64,000 bases of DNA, from contig NZ_CP139141.1 in the NCBI RefSeq assembly GCF_034059295.1, forward strand, positions 2,463,001 through 2,527,000, given 5' to 3'. Both the position numbers and the translations under genes were made by a program. Below, one piece after another: positions 16,897 through 26,181 of the stretch. The notes below the pieces were generated by a model. It had not been told where the DNA came from and ran no database searches. It worked only from the letters and a program-made list of their open reading frames with translations. Origin of the DNA: Pseudomonas sp. HR96 (GTDB taxonomy: Bacteria > Pseudomonadota > Gammaproteobacteria > Pseudomonadales > Pseudomonadaceae). Every line of letters starts with the position of its first letter. The stretch's first letter is position 1.

Positions 16897-17769
16897 ATGA
16901 TCGAGCAATGGCAAGTTGAACAATTCCAGCGCGATGGCGTGCTGGTGGTCGAAGGGGTGCTGTCGGCCGATGAGGTCGCGGCCCTGCAGACCGATTTCGA
17001 TCAATGGGTCGAAGACAGCCGCAGCCATGACCAGGGCTGGGGCGAGACCGTCGACGGCCGCGCGCGTTTCGACCTGGAAGGCGATCACCGCGCCGATCAC
17101 CCGTCGCTGCGCCGGGTCAGTTCGCCCACCGAGATTTCCGCGAGCTATCGCCAGGTGGCGCTGCAGTCGCGCATGGCGCAGATCGCCGCGCAACTGGTGG
17201 GCAGTGAGGGCGCGCGCTTTCACCACAGCAAGATCAACTCCAAGCTGCCGCACACCGCGACCCAGGTGAAATGGCATCAGGATTTTCTGTTCACCCCGCA
17301 CAGCAACGATGACCTGGTCACCGCGCTGCTGATGGTCAGCGAGGTGACCCCGCAGAACGGCCCACTGAACGTCATCCCCGGCAGCCACAAGGGCCCGCTG
17401 TGGTCGCACTGGCACAACCAGCGCTTCACCGGTTCGGTGGACGATCAAGTGGTCGAGGAGCACTGCCAGGCGCCATTAGCCTGCTTTGGCCCGGCAGGCT
17501 CGGTGTGCTTCATGCACACGCGCCTGCTGCACGCCTCCAGCCCCAACGAAACCGAGCTGCCGCGCACCCTGTTCATCAGCGTCTACGCCGCCGAGGACGC
17601 GTTGCCCTACGGCGAGAATCCGCTGCCCAGCGAGCATTCCGGGCTGATGGTGGCGGGCCGCGAAACCGGCCTGGTGCGCACTACGCCCAACCAGCTGCGG
17701 CTGCCGCAGAAACCGCGCGGCGCTTCCTTCTTCGTGCAGCAGGCCGGGCAGGACCTGGCCGCTACCTGA
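16897..17769 (+). CDS. Phytanoyl-CoA dioxygenase (PhyH) family protein
   Basis: A 290-residue Fe(II)/2-oxoglutarate-dependent dioxygenase. The metal facial triad is visible as H127 and D129 in WHQDF and a distal His near residue 212 in LLHASSPN, followed by an Arg in LPRTLFIS for 2-oxoglutarate binding. Members hydroxylate carboxylic acids, ectoine and other small molecules. The gene starts 36 bp after the fused ABC gene and is followed 54 bp later by the solute-binding protein gene, so it probably hydroxylates the imported substrate. Substrate not known. Confidence 0.87.
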   Translation: MIEQWQVEQFQRDGVLVVEGVLSADEVAALQTDFDQWVEDSRSHDQGWGETVDGRARFDLEGDHRADHPSLRRVSSPTEISASYRQVALQSRMAQIAAQLVGSEGARFHHSKINSKLPHTATQVKWHQDFLFTPHSNDDLVTALLMVSEVTPQNGPLNVIPGSHKGPLWSHWHNQRFTGSVDDQVVEEHCQAPLACFGPAGSVCFMHTRLLHASSPNETELPRTLFISVYAAEDALPYGENPLPSEHSGLMVAGRETGLVRTTPNQLRLPQKPRGASFFVQQAGQDLAAT

Positions 17770-17823
17770 GTCTGTTCAGCAGCGCTTCAACCGACATTTC
17801 AACCCACCTTGCAGGTAATGATC

Positions 17824-18660
17824 ATGACAGCACCCCGTACCACGCTTCGCCCGTTCGCCCTCGGCCTGCTTGGCGCTGTGGTGGCAATGACTTCGCTGGG
17901 CGCCTCGGCGGCCTTCCTCAAGGACGGCAAGATCGTCGCCGGCTCCGACGTGACCTTCGCCCCGTATGAATACATGGTCGACAACAAGCCGGCCGGCTTC
18001 GACATCGAATTCATGGACGGCCTGGCCAAGACCATGGGCCGCACCGTGGAAACCCAGGACACGCGCTTCCCCAACCTGATCACCGGCCTCACCGGCGGGC
18101 GCTTTGACGTCACCAACTCGTCCATGTACATCACCGCCGAGCGGGTCAAGGTCATCGACATGATCCCTTACCTGAAAAGCGGCGAATCGATCATCACGCT
18201 CAAGGACAGTGCCTACCAGCCCAAGCGCCCGGAAGACTTCTGCGGCCACAAGATCGGCTCGATGGGCGCCACGTCCTGGCTGCAGCAGATGCATAAGCTG
18301 TCTGACGAGTACTGCGTGAAGAATGGCCTCAAGCCGATCGCCATCAGCGAATACAGCACTGACCCGCAGACCACCCAGGCGATGCTCGCCCACGCCGTGG
18401 AAGCACAGATCACCGACGCCGCCGTGGCGCGCAGTGCGGTCGACAAGCTGGGCGGTCGCATCGTGATTTCCTCCACCGATCTGATCTACCCGGTGCTCAA
18501 CGGTTTCGGCGTGAAGAAAGGCAACGACGAGGTGAAAACCGCCCTGGTCGACGGCATGGCCAAGTACCGGGCCACTCCGGAGTACGCTGCGCTGCTGAAG
18601 AAGTACAATTTCATCGCGCCGACCGACGCGGACATCGCCGCGCTGATGCCCAAGCCCTGA
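17824..18660 (+). CDS. Amino-acid-type periplasmic solute-binding protein (family 3)
   Basis: A 278-residue secreted binding protein. Its N-terminus is a signal peptide with basic start and a hydrophobic core (ALGLLGAVVAMTSLGASA). After it comes the family 3 pattern KIVAGSDVTFAPYEYMVDNKPAGFDIEFMDGLAK. Such proteins deliver polar amino acids or related compounds to ABC permeases in the inner membrane. Another in-frame ATG 6 bp upstream is possible. It follows the dioxygenase gene by 54 bp and is the natural partner of the fused permease-ATPase at 15337. Confidence 0.88.
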   Translation: MTAPRTTLRPFALGLLGAVVAMTSLGASAAFLKDGKIVAGSDVTFAPYEYMVDNKPAGFDIEFMDGLAKTMGRTVETQDTRFPNLITGLTGGRFDVTNSSMYITAERVKVIDMIPYLKSGESIITLKDSAYQPKRPEDFCGHKIGSMGATSWLQQMHKLSDEYCVKNGLKPIAISEYSTDPQTTQAMLAHAVEAQITDAAVARSAVDKLGGRIVISSTDLIYPVLNGFGVKKGNDEVKTALVDGMAKYRATPEYAALLKKYNFIAPTDADIAALMPKP

Positions 18661-18671
18661 TCTGAACAGCA

Positions 18672-18703
18672 GACCCCTGCCGCGCTTCGATGCGGCAGGG
18701 GTC
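18672..18703. terminator. Strong 12-bp hairpin between binding-protein and aldolase genes
   Basis: GACCCCTGCCGC (18672-18683) pairs perfectly with GCGGCAGGGGTC (18692-18703) around an 8-base loop. It is 11 bp after the stop of the solute-binding protein gene and 16 bp ahead of the next ATG. There is no clear T tract, so it may stabilise or attenuate the transcript rather than end it fully. Confidence 0.65.
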
Positions 18704-18719
18704 CTCGTGGAGACCCCCC

Positions 18720-19451
18720 ATGGCTTTATCCCTGGAAGAACAGATTCGCATCGACCTGGCCGCGACCTTTCGCATCGTCGCCCACCTGGGCATGCACGAA
18801 GCGGTCGCCAACCACTTCAGTGCGGCGGTGTCGGCCGACGGCAAGCAGTTTCTGACCAACCCGAAGTGGAAGCACTTCTCGCGCATCCGCGCCAGCGACC
18901 TGTTGCTGCTCGACGCCGACGACGCCAGCTGCGCCAGCCATCCGCAGGTCGACTCTACCGCCTGGTCGATTCATGGCCAGATCCACCAGCGCCTGCCCGA
19001 CGCGCGGGTGGTGCTGCACCTGCACCCGGTGTACACCACGGCCGTGGCCTGCCTGGCCAAGCCCGAAGTCCCGCCCATCGACCAGAACACCGCTCGCTAC
19101 TTCAACCGCATCGCGGTCGATGAGATGTACGGCGGCATGGCCGACACCGAGGAGGAGGGTGCCCGCCTGGTCAGCCTGCTCGACGGCAAGCGCCGCCTGC
19201 TGATGGGCAACCACGGCGTGATGGTGATCGGCTCGGACATCGGCGAAGCCTTCGACGACATCTGGACCCTGGAACGCGCCTGCCAGATCCTCGTCACCGC
19301 CTGGTCCACCGGCCAGCCGCTGCGGGTGCTCTCGGATGAAGTGGCCGAGCGCACCGCGCGCGGCTGGGAACAGATCACCGACTTCTCGCGCCAGCACTTC
19401 GACGAGATGAAGCAGCTGATGATCGAGGCGGATCCTTCAGTGCTGGATTGA
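18720..19451 (+). CDS. Class II aldolase/adducin family protein
   Basis: A 243-residue zinc-dependent aldolase-type protein. The metal site appears as the LHLHPVYTT motif with two His and a downstream His in GNHGVMVIG. The family includes L-fuculose phosphate aldolase, L-ribulose-5-phosphate epimerase and decarboxylases of hydroxy acids. Its start at 18720 lies after a strong hairpin in the transcript of the upstream genes. It would cleave or isomerise a hydroxylated product, which is consistent with the PhyH dioxygenase upstream, but this is inference. Confidence 0.87.
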   Translation: MALSLEEQIRIDLAATFRIVAHLGMHEAVANHFSAAVSADGKQFLTNPKWKHFSRIRASDLLLLDADDASCASHPQVDSTAWSIHGQIHQRLPDARVVLHLHPVYTTAVACLAKPEVPPIDQNTARYFNRIAVDEMYGGMADTEEEGARLVSLLDGKRRLLMGNHGVMVIGSDIGEAFDDIWTLERACQILVTAWSTGQPLRVLSDEVAERTARGWEQITDFSRQHFDEMKQLMIEADPSVLD

Positions 19452-19481
19452 GGCGTTCACGCCCCGCGACCTAATGCCCAT

Positions 19482-21588
19482 GCAAGGCCGGTGTGATCTT
19501 CCTGGCGCCTGGCGAAATGCCCAATATGGCCACCAGCGGCCGCCCGCGCGACCTCTCGGGGTCTTCGCCCCCTCCCACAAGGGGTTCGCGATCAAAGTGG
19601 GAGGGGTCGCAGACCCCGAGAGGCCGCCAGGCCGGTGTGATCTTCCTGGCGCCTGGCGAAATGTCCAATATGGCCACCAGCGGCCGCCCGCGCGGCCTCT
19701 CGGGGGCTTCGCCCCCTCCCACAAGGGGTTCGCGATCAAAGTGGGAGGGGTCGCAGACCCCGAGAGGCCGCCAGGCCGGTGTGATCTTCCTGGCGCCTGG
19801 CGAAATGTCCAATATGGCCACCACCGGCCGGGCCGCGCGGCCTCTCGGGGTCTTCGCCCCCTCCCACAAGGGGTTCGCGATCAAAGTGGGAGGGGTCGCA
19901 GACCCCGAGAGGCCGCCAGGCCGGTGTGATCTTCCTGGCGCCTGGCGAAATGTCCAATATGGCCACCACCGGCCGCCCGCGCGGCCTCTCGGGGTCTTCG
20001 CCCCCTCCCACAAGGGGATTCGCGATCAAAGTGGGAGGGGTCGCAGACCCCGAGAGGCCGCCGGGCCGGTTTGATCTTCGGGCGCCTGGCGAAATGTCCA
20101 ATATGGCTACCACCGGCCGCCCGCGCGGCCTCTCGGGGGCTTCGCCCCCTCCCACAAGGGGTTCGCGATCAAAGTGGGAGGGGTCGCAGACCCCGAGAGG
20201 CCGCCAGGCCGGTTTGATCTTCGGGCGCCTGGCGAAATGGCCAATATAGCCACCACCGGCCGCCCGCGCGGCCTCTCGGGGTCTTCGCCCCCTCCCACGA
20301 TGGATTCGCGATCAAAGTGGGAGGGGTCGCAGACCCCGAGAGGCCGCCAGGCCGGTGTGATCTTCGGGCGCCTGGCGAGATGTCCAATATGGCCGCCACC
20401 GGCCGCCCGCGCGGCCTCTCGGGGTCTTCGCCCTCTCCCACAAGGAATTCGCGATCAAAGTGGGAGGGGTCGCAGACCCCGAGAGGCCGCCAGGCCGGTT
20501 TGATCTTCGGGCGCCTGGCGAAATGTCCAATATGGCCACCACCGGCCGCCCGCGCGGCCTCTCGGAGTCTTCGCCCCCTCCCACAAGGGGTTCGCGATCA
20601 AAGTGGGAGGGGTCGCAGACCCCGAGAGGCCGCCAGGCCGGTGTGATCTTCGGGCGCCTGGCGAGATGTCCAATATGGCCGCCACCGGCCGCCCGCGCGG
20701 CCTCTCGGGGTCTTCGCCCCCTCCCACAAGGAATTCGCGATCAAAGTGGGAGGGGTCGCAGACCCCGAGAGGCCGCCAGGCCGGTGTGATCTTCGGGCGC
20801 CTGGCGAAATGTCCAATATGGCCACCAGCGGCCGCCCGCGCGGCCTCTCGGGGTCTTCGCCCCCTCCCACAAGGGGTTCGCGATCAAAGTGGGAGGGATC
20901 GCAGACCCCGAGAGGCCGCCAGGCCGGTTTGATCTTCCTGGTGCCTGGCAAAATGGCCAATATAGCCACCACCGGCCGCCCGCGCGGCCTCTCGGAGTCT
21001 TCGCCCCCTCCCACAAGGGGTTCGCGATCAAAGTGGGAGGGGTCGCAGACCCCGAGAGGCCGCCAGGCCGGTGTGATCTTCCTGGCGCCTGGCGAAATGT
21101 CCAATATGGCCACCAGCGGCCGCCCGCGCGGCCTCTCGGGGGCTTCGCCCCCTCCCACAAGGGGTTCGCGATCAAAGTGGGAGGGGTCGCAGACCCCGAG
21201 AGGCCGCCAGGCCGGTGTGATCTTCCTGGCGCCTGGCGAAATGTCCAATATGGCCACCAGCGGCCGCCCGCGCGGCCTCTCGGGGTCTTCGCCCCCTCCC
21301 ACAATGGATTCGCGATCAAAGTGGGAGGGGGCGCAGACCCCGAGAGGCCGCCAGGCCGGTTTGATCTTCGGGCGCCTGGCGAAATGGCCAATATAGCCAC
21401 CACCGGCCGCCCGCGCGGCCTCTCGGGGTCTTCGCCCCCTCCCACAAGGGGTTCGCGATCAAAGTGGGAGGGGTCGCAGACCCCGAGAGGCCGCAAGGCC
21501 GGTGTGATCTTCGGGCGCCTGGCGAAATGTCCAATATGGCCACCACCGGCCGCCCGCGCGGCCTATCGCGGGCTTCGCGCGCTCCCAC
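19482..21588. repeat. Tandem array of about 143-bp palindromic units (14 units plus a partial)
   Basis: Fourteen units start at 19597, 19741, 19886, 20031, 20174, 20317, 20460, 20603, 20746, 20889, 21033, 21177, 21321 and 21464, with spacings of 143-145 bp; a partial unit precedes. Each unit starts GTGGGAGGGGTCGCAGACCC and its far end is the near-inverse (GGGTCTTCGCCCCCTCCCAC), giving arms of about 31 bp that can form a large hairpin, followed by a spacer AAGGGGTTCGCGATCAAA. The centre holds TGATCTTC and GAAATGTCCAATATGGCC. Units at 19597 and 21033 are identical and those at 20317 and 20603 differ by one base. It lies between convergent genes. Open reading frames across it are artefacts. Confidence 0.95.
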
Positions 21589-21745
21589 GTTTGTTTCGAG
21601 CGTGCCGTTCCAGGCAGATCTCCTATGACCGCCTTGGTGCTTGGCGGTCTATCGTCGAACATCAAATGGATGCATGCACCCGAAACCACCGTAGGAGCGC
21701 GCGAAGCCCGCGATAAGGCCGCGCGGGCGGCCGGTGGGGGCCTTG
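21589..21745. repeat. REP-like flank of the tandem array with the shared hairpin module
   Basis: The last array unit (from 21464) changes its outer end to GGCCTATCGCGGGCTTCGCG, the end seen at 4368-4387. This is followed by GTTTGTTTCGAG, the hairpin GACCGCC...GGCGGTC at 21627-21649 (here reading inverted relative to the other copies, with TCGTCGAACATCAAA after it) and GTAGGAGCGCGCGAAGCCCG from 21691. It is therefore the same mosaic as at 3989-4717, capping the array on its right. Confidence 0.8.
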
Positions 21746-21773
21746 ATCGAGCCTCAAGACAGGGCCGCCGACC

Positions 21774-22922
21774 TCAACGTCTGCCTGGCAACAAGATCCC
21801 TTGATCCACGTCGCGGATATCCGTCCTTCCGCAAAAAGCCATCGACAAGTCCAGCTCGTTGCGGATCAGCTCCAACGCTGTGCTCACCCCGCGCTCGCCC
21901 ATGGCGCCAAGCCCATACATCATCGCCCGGCCAATGTAGGTACCCGTTGCCCCCAGGGCGATCGCCTTGAGCACATCCTGGCCCGAGCGTATGCCGCCAT
22001 CCAGATGCACCTCGGCGCGCCCGGCGACCGCTTCGACGATGGCCGGCAGCGCCGCGATCGATGACCCCGCGCCGTCCAGCTGGCGGCCTCCGTGGTTGGA
22101 GACGACAATGGCATCGACCCCGCATTCCACTGCCAGGCGCGCGTCATCCGGGTCGAGGATGCCCTTGACGATCAACTTGCCGCCCCAGCGCTGCTTGATC
22201 CAGACGATATCCTGCCAGGACAGCCGCGGGTCGAACTGCTCGCGCGTCCACTCCACCAGCGAACCAATGCCGTCGACGCCCTTGGCATGCCCGACAATGT
22301 TGCCGAACTGACGGTTGCGCGTGCCGAGCATGCCCAGGCACCAGCGCGGTTTGCTGGCCAGGTTGACCAGGTTGCGCAGGGTCGGCCGGGGCGGCATCGA
22401 CAGGCCATTCCTGCGGTCCTTGTGGCGCTGGCCGAACACCTGCAGGTCCATGGTCACCACCAGCGCTGAACAGTTGGCCGCGCGGGCGCGTTCGATCAGG
22501 CCTTCGACGAAGCTCTTGTCGCGGGTCACGTACAACTGGAACCAGAACGGATGGCGGCCGGTGCCCTCGGCCACCGCCTCGATCGAGCAGATGCTCATGG
22601 TCGACAGGGTGAATGGAATGCCGAATTTCTGCGCCGCGCGGGCGGCGAGGATTTCCCCATCGGCATGTTGCATGCCGGTGAGCCCGGTCGGCGCGATGGC
22701 CACCGGCATGCTCACCGCCTGGCCGACCATCTGCGAAGCGGTGCTGCGTTCGGTGATATCGAACGCCACCCGCTGGCGCAACTCGATGCGCTGGAAATCC
22801 GCTTCGTTGGCGCGGTAGGTGTATTCGGTCCAGGAACCGCCGTCCACATAGTCATAGAACATGCGCGGCACGCGTTTGCGCGCCAGGCAGCGCAGGTCTT
22901 CGATGCAGGTGATTTCAGCCAT
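21774..22922 (-). CDS. FMN-dependent alpha-hydroxyacid dehydrogenase (LldD/mandelate dehydrogenase family)
   Basis: A 382-residue flavoenzyme of the lactate/glycolate/mandelate oxidising family. The active-site motif VSNHGGRQLDGA contains the catalytic His, DGGIRSGQDVLKAIALGA binds FMN phosphate, LIVKGIL carries the FMN Lys, and YDYVDGGSWTEYTYRAN is the conserved N-terminus. Oxidises an L-2-hydroxyacid to the 2-oxoacid with electron transfer to the membrane quinone or O2. The ATG at 22922 gives MAEITCIEDLR; a longer frame upstream is a shadow of the MsrB gene. It converges on the repeat array. Exact substrate uncertain; LldD-like length (382). Confidence 0.9.
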   Translation of the reverse strand: MAEITCIEDLRCLARKRVPRMFYDYVDGGSWTEYTYRANEADFQRIELRQRVAFDITERSTASQMVGQAVSMPVAIAPTGLTGMQHADGEILAARAAQKFGIPFTLSTMSICSIEAVAEGTGRHPFWFQLYVTRDKSFVEGLIERARAANCSALVVTMDLQVFGQRHKDRRNGLSMPPRPTLRNLVNLASKPRWCLGMLGTRNRQFGNIVGHAKGVDGIGSLVEWTREQFDPRLSWQDIVWIKQRWGGKLIVKGILDPDDARLAVECGVDAIVVSNHGGRQLDGAGSSIAALPAIVEAVAGRAEVHLDGGIRSGQDVLKAIALGATGTYIGRAMMYGLGAMGERGVSTALELIRNELDLSMAFCGRTDIRDVDQGILLPGRR

Positions 22923-23106
22923 GGTGCGCAATAGTCCGGGAAAGGTGTGAGTGCAGCTTCCCACCCCGCCTGTGGCCGGCAAACCAGCATTTGCCACGCC
23001 GGTGCTTAGGCAAAACCGAATTATCACGAAACGTTTAACCCTGAGTGAGGATTCGGCGATCAGCCATGCCCTAGTCTGTAACCCTGCAATGTATCGGGAG
23101 ACATTC

Positions 23107-23637
23107 ATGTATTCACGGCGAAGGTTTTTGACAACCAGTGTGCTCGGCGGCCTGACGGTAGGCGCCCTGGCCTTGGCCCGCCATGGTTCGGGCAGCCTGC
23201 TGGGCAGCCTGGGCCTGGTGCCCCAGGCGCAGGCCGAAGAGGCGTTCGCAGTGACCCATAGCGCCGAAGAGTGGCAACGTCTGCTCGGACCCGAGCAGTA
23301 CAAGGTGCTGCGCGAAGCTGACACCGAGCGCCCGTACAGCAGCCCACTGAACGACGAGCACCGCACGGGCACCTTCAGTTGCGGCGGTTGCCAGCTGGGG
23401 TTGTTTTCGTCCGAGACCAAGTTTGACAGCCATACCGGCTGGCCAAGCTTCTGGGCGCCGCTGGACAAGGCGGTGGCGGTGCGCGATGACCGTTCGTTCG
23501 GGGTGTTGCGCCAGGAGGTGCATTGCTCGCGTTGCGGTGGCCACCTGGGCCATGTGTTCGACGATGGGCCGCGGCCCACCGGTCTGCGCTACTGCATGAA
23601 CGGCCTGGCGATGAGCTTTGCGCCCATCGCCAGCTGA
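23107..23637 (+). CDS. msrB: Peptide-methionine (R)-S-oxide reductase MsrB with Tat-like signal
   Basis: A 176-residue protein. The N-terminus SRRRFLTTS followed by a hydrophobic run (VLGGLTVGALALA) looks like a twin-arginine signal, so the enzyme is probably exported and acts in the periplasm. The MsrB domain starts near residue 55 and contains the four zinc cysteines as CGGC and CSRCGG, the motif HTGWPSFWAP and the catalytic RYCMNGLAM. It reduces R-methionine sulfoxide in oxidised proteins. No msrA or msrPQ is next to it. The adjacent genes are a hydroxyacid dehydrogenase (divergent) and a symporter (convergent), which give no functional hint. Confidence 0.92.
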   Translation: MYSRRRFLTTSVLGGLTVGALALARHGSGSLLGSLGLVPQAQAEEAFAVTHSAEEWQRLLGPEQYKVLREADTERPYSSPLNDEHRTGTFSCGGCQLGLFSSETKFDSHTGWPSFWAPLDKAVAVRDDRSFGVLRQEVHCSRCGGHLGHVFDDGPRPTGLRYCMNGLAMSFAPIAS

Positions 23638-23649
23638 AGCTGGCGCCCC

Positions 23650-25089
23650 CTAGCGCTGGGCGCCGGCCAGGTGCGCGGCCGGTACGGCCGGTTGGGCGGC
23701 TTCAGGCGCCGGCCAGGCTTGCGGGTCGATGTCCAGGTCGCTGAACTGGCGCGCATCGAACACCGGCTGGGCGATGCCGTCGCGGCGCTGCCGGTCGTAA
23801 TCGCGCATCACCCGCAGGCCGACCTTGAACAGCATGAACAGGCCGACCAGGTTGACGAAGGCCAGGCAGGTCATGGTGATGTCGGCGAAGGCGAACACGG
23901 TGGAGAGGTTTTCCACCGAACCCCAGAGTACCAGTACCAGCACCAGGCAGCGGTAGCCGATCAGCGCCGCGCGGCTGCGGGTGAGGAAGTGCAGGCTGGT
24001 TTCGCCCAGGTAGTAGTTGTAGAGGATGCAGGTGAAGACGAACAGCGACAGCGCAACGCTGACGAAGATGCGACCCCAGTCACCGACCACGGCGGCCAGC
24101 GAGTTCTGGGTCAGGACGATGCCGTCGATCTCGGCGCCGGGGGTATAGAAGCCCGACAGCAGGATCAGCAGGGCGGTGCAGGTGCAGATCACGAAAGTGT
24201 CGAGGAACACGCTGAACGCCTGCACCACGCCCTGGGCTGCCGGGTGCCGCACGGCGGCCACGGCGGCGACGTTGGGCGCGCTGCCCAGGCCCGCTTCGTT
24301 GGCGAACACACCGCGCTTGACGCCCATGACGATGGCGCTGCCCAGCAGGCCGGCGAAGGCCGGGTCCAGGCCGAAGGCGCTCTTGACGATGGTCTCCAAC
24401 ATGGCCGGCACGTGGCTGATCTGGCTGATGATCACGTACAGGGTCACGCCGATGTAGGCCAGGGTCTTGACCGGCACCAGCAGGTCGGACACCGAGGCGA
24501 TGCGCTTGATGCCGCCGATGAAGGCCGCACCCAGCAGGATCGCCAGAGCGATGCCGGTGTACTGCGGCTCGAAGCCGAAGGCGTTCTGCAGCGAATGCGT
24601 CACGGTGTACGACTGCAGGCCATTGAAGGTGAAGCCGTAGGTCACCAGCAACAGCACCGCGAACACCACCGCCATCCAGCGCAACTTCAGGCCATGCTGC
24701 AGGTAGTAGGCCGGGCCGCCACGGTACAGGCCGTCGCCGTCAGCGCGTTTGTAGACCTGGGCCAGGGTGCATTCGAAAAAGCTGCTGGACATGCCCACCA
24801 GCGCCGTCACCCACATCCAGAACACCGCGCCCGGGCCGCCCAGGGTCACGGCGATGCCGACCCCGGCGATGTTGCCGGCACCCACACGGCCGGCGAGGCT
24901 GAGCATCAACGCCTGGAACGAACTGAGTTGGCCCGCCTGGCCGCGCAGCGATTCCTTGAAGACGGTGAACATGTGCAGGAAGTGGCGAAACTGGATGAAG
25001 CGCGAGCGGATCGTGAAGTAACTGCCGAGCCCGACAATCAGCACGATCAGGAGCTTTCCGGAAAGGAAATCGTTGAGCAGTTCGAGCAT
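23650..25089 (-). CDS. Alanine/glycine:sodium symporter (AGCS family)
   Basis: A 479-residue multi-pass transporter. The AGCS hallmark GRVGAGNIAGVGIAV near residues 66-80 and the FANEAGLGSAPN motif near 262-273 are present, with about 10-11 hydrophobic segments. It takes up alanine, glycine or related amino acids with sodium. It is divergent from the helix-turn-helix regulator starting at 25288, about 198 bp away, which is a candidate controller. The end converges closely with the MsrB gene (12 bp). Confidence 0.93.
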   Translation of the reverse strand: MLELLNDFLSGKLLIVLIVGLGSYFTIRSRFIQFRHFLHMFTVFKESLRGQAGQLSSFQALMLSLAGRVGAGNIAGVGIAVTLGGPGAVFWMWVTALVGMSSSFFECTLAQVYKRADGDGLYRGGPAYYLQHGLKLRWMAVVFAVLLLVTYGFTFNGLQSYTVTHSLQNAFGFEPQYTGIALAILLGAAFIGGIKRIASVSDLLVPVKTLAYIGVTLYVIISQISHVPAMLETIVKSAFGLDPAFAGLLGSAIVMGVKRGVFANEAGLGSAPNVAAVAAVRHPAAQGVVQAFSVFLDTFVICTCTALLILLSGFYTPGAEIDGIVLTQNSLAAVVGDWGRIFVSVALSLFVFTCILYNYYLGETSLHFLTRSRAALIGYRCLVLVLVLWGSVENLSTVFAFADITMTCLAFVNLVGLFMLFKVGLRVMRDYDRQRRDGIAQPVFDARQFSDLDIDPQAWPAPEAAQPAVPAAHLAGAQR

Positions 25090-25287
25090 GGTGTGACCTC
25101 TATTGTTGTTCTATTCAGGGGATAGACAAACGGGCAGGGGATGGAAAAACGGGCCGACGCCAACCCGCCGCCCCCAAGGCGCGCCATGTTTGGTGAATAC
25201 ACCGATTGTGACAATTTCGCGTGTTGATTCGATCTGATGCGAGTTGATGCTACTATTGCGCCATCCGCATCACTTCAAAGCGTTCCC

Positions 25288-26100
25288 ATGAGTCAACATT
25301 TCGCCATCAACCTGAAATTTGCCTGCAGCCATTACCGCTCCATTTCCGAGGTTTGCCGCCTGCTGGCGATCAACCGCGCGCAGTTCAACAAGTACCTGAG
25401 CGGGCAGAGCCAGCCGACCGCCCACAATCTCAAACGCATCGGTGACTTCTTCGGGGTCGAGGGCTACGAGCTCAACCTGCCGCCCGAACAGTTCGCCGAG
25501 CTGCTGGGCCGGGCGGCGCCGGCCGTGCCCAGCGTACCGGCGGCCCTGAGCAACCTGCTGCTGCCGCTGTTGCAGCATTCGGCGGGGTTGGCGCGCTACT
25601 GCGGTTATTATTTCGAGTATTCCAACTGCATGTCGGTGCCCGGCTACATCCTGCTGTCGCTGGTGCGCGTCTGGGAGGAGGGCGGCTGTTACCTGTTCGA
25701 GCGCCAGGAGCGCCAGGAAAGCACCAGCAGCCCGGACATGCACTCCGACGACTGGCTGCGTTGCCGTTACCTGGGTGCCAGTTTCCAGCTGCAGGACCGC
25801 CTGTTCTTCATGGACTACGAGTCCATCACCGTCAACGAGATGAGCCAGACCATCCTCATCCCCAGCTTCAAGAGCCGCGTCACCCGCCTCAACGGCCTGA
25901 AAAGCGGCGTCGCCAGCAGCGACGACCGCATGCCCACCTGCACCCGAGTGGTGTGGGAGTACTTGGGCCATGAAATCAACCGGGCCAACGCCTACCGCCA
26001 GGTGCGCCTCTACCGCCCCGACGACCCGCGCATCGACGATGACCTGCGGGTCCGCCTGGCCGCCATCGTCAATCCGCACGGGCTGTTCGAAGGCGAATAG
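25288..26100 (+). CDS. XRE-family helix-turn-helix transcriptional regulator
   Basis: A 270-residue protein. Residues about 5-60 form a Cro/CI-type helix-turn-helix (YRSISEVCRLLAINRAQFNK, then QPTAHNLKRIGDFFGV). The remaining 200 residues contain no domain I can name; they include a stretch with several aromatic residues around YCGYYFEYSNCMSVPG, perhaps a ligand or small-molecule binding domain. The ATG at 25288 is preferred over an upstream one because it starts immediately at the helix. Divergent from the alanine symporter, so possibly its regulator. Confidence 0.8.
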   Translation: MSQHFAINLKFACSHYRSISEVCRLLAINRAQFNKYLSGQSQPTAHNLKRIGDFFGVEGYELNLPPEQFAELLGRAAPAVPSVPAALSNLLLPLLQHSAGLARYCGYYFEYSNCMSVPGYILLSLVRVWEEGGCYLFERQERQESTSSPDMHSDDWLRCRYLGASFQLQDRLFFMDYESITVNEMSQTILIPSFKSRVTRLNGLKSGVASSDDRMPTCTRVVWEYLGHEINRANAYRQVRLYRPDDPRIDDDLRVRLAAIVNPHGLFEGE

Positions 26101-26181
26101 GGCACCGGCACGCACAGTGATGCTGCCAACCGCCGCGAGCCGTGGTCAAAGCCTGCACGACCCCCTTTCGGAGATGCGCTG

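Noticed and set aside
19482..21588. CRISPR array
   Set aside because: The units are 143 bp with near-identical sequence throughout and no unique spacers or cas genes.
19474..21716. Long open frames on both strands across the repeat array (90-275 codons)
   Set aside because: They follow the 143-bp repeat, whose length is not a multiple of three, so frames shift between units; composition is the GC-rich repeat translated, with no ribosome-binding sites.
22923..23579. Long N-terminal extension of the hydroxyacid dehydrogenase
   Set aside because: Antisense to msrB and unlike the family; the start at 22922 fits.
23671..25125. 484-codon plus-strand frame
   Set aside because: Antisense shadow of the AGCS symporter; no recognisable domains.
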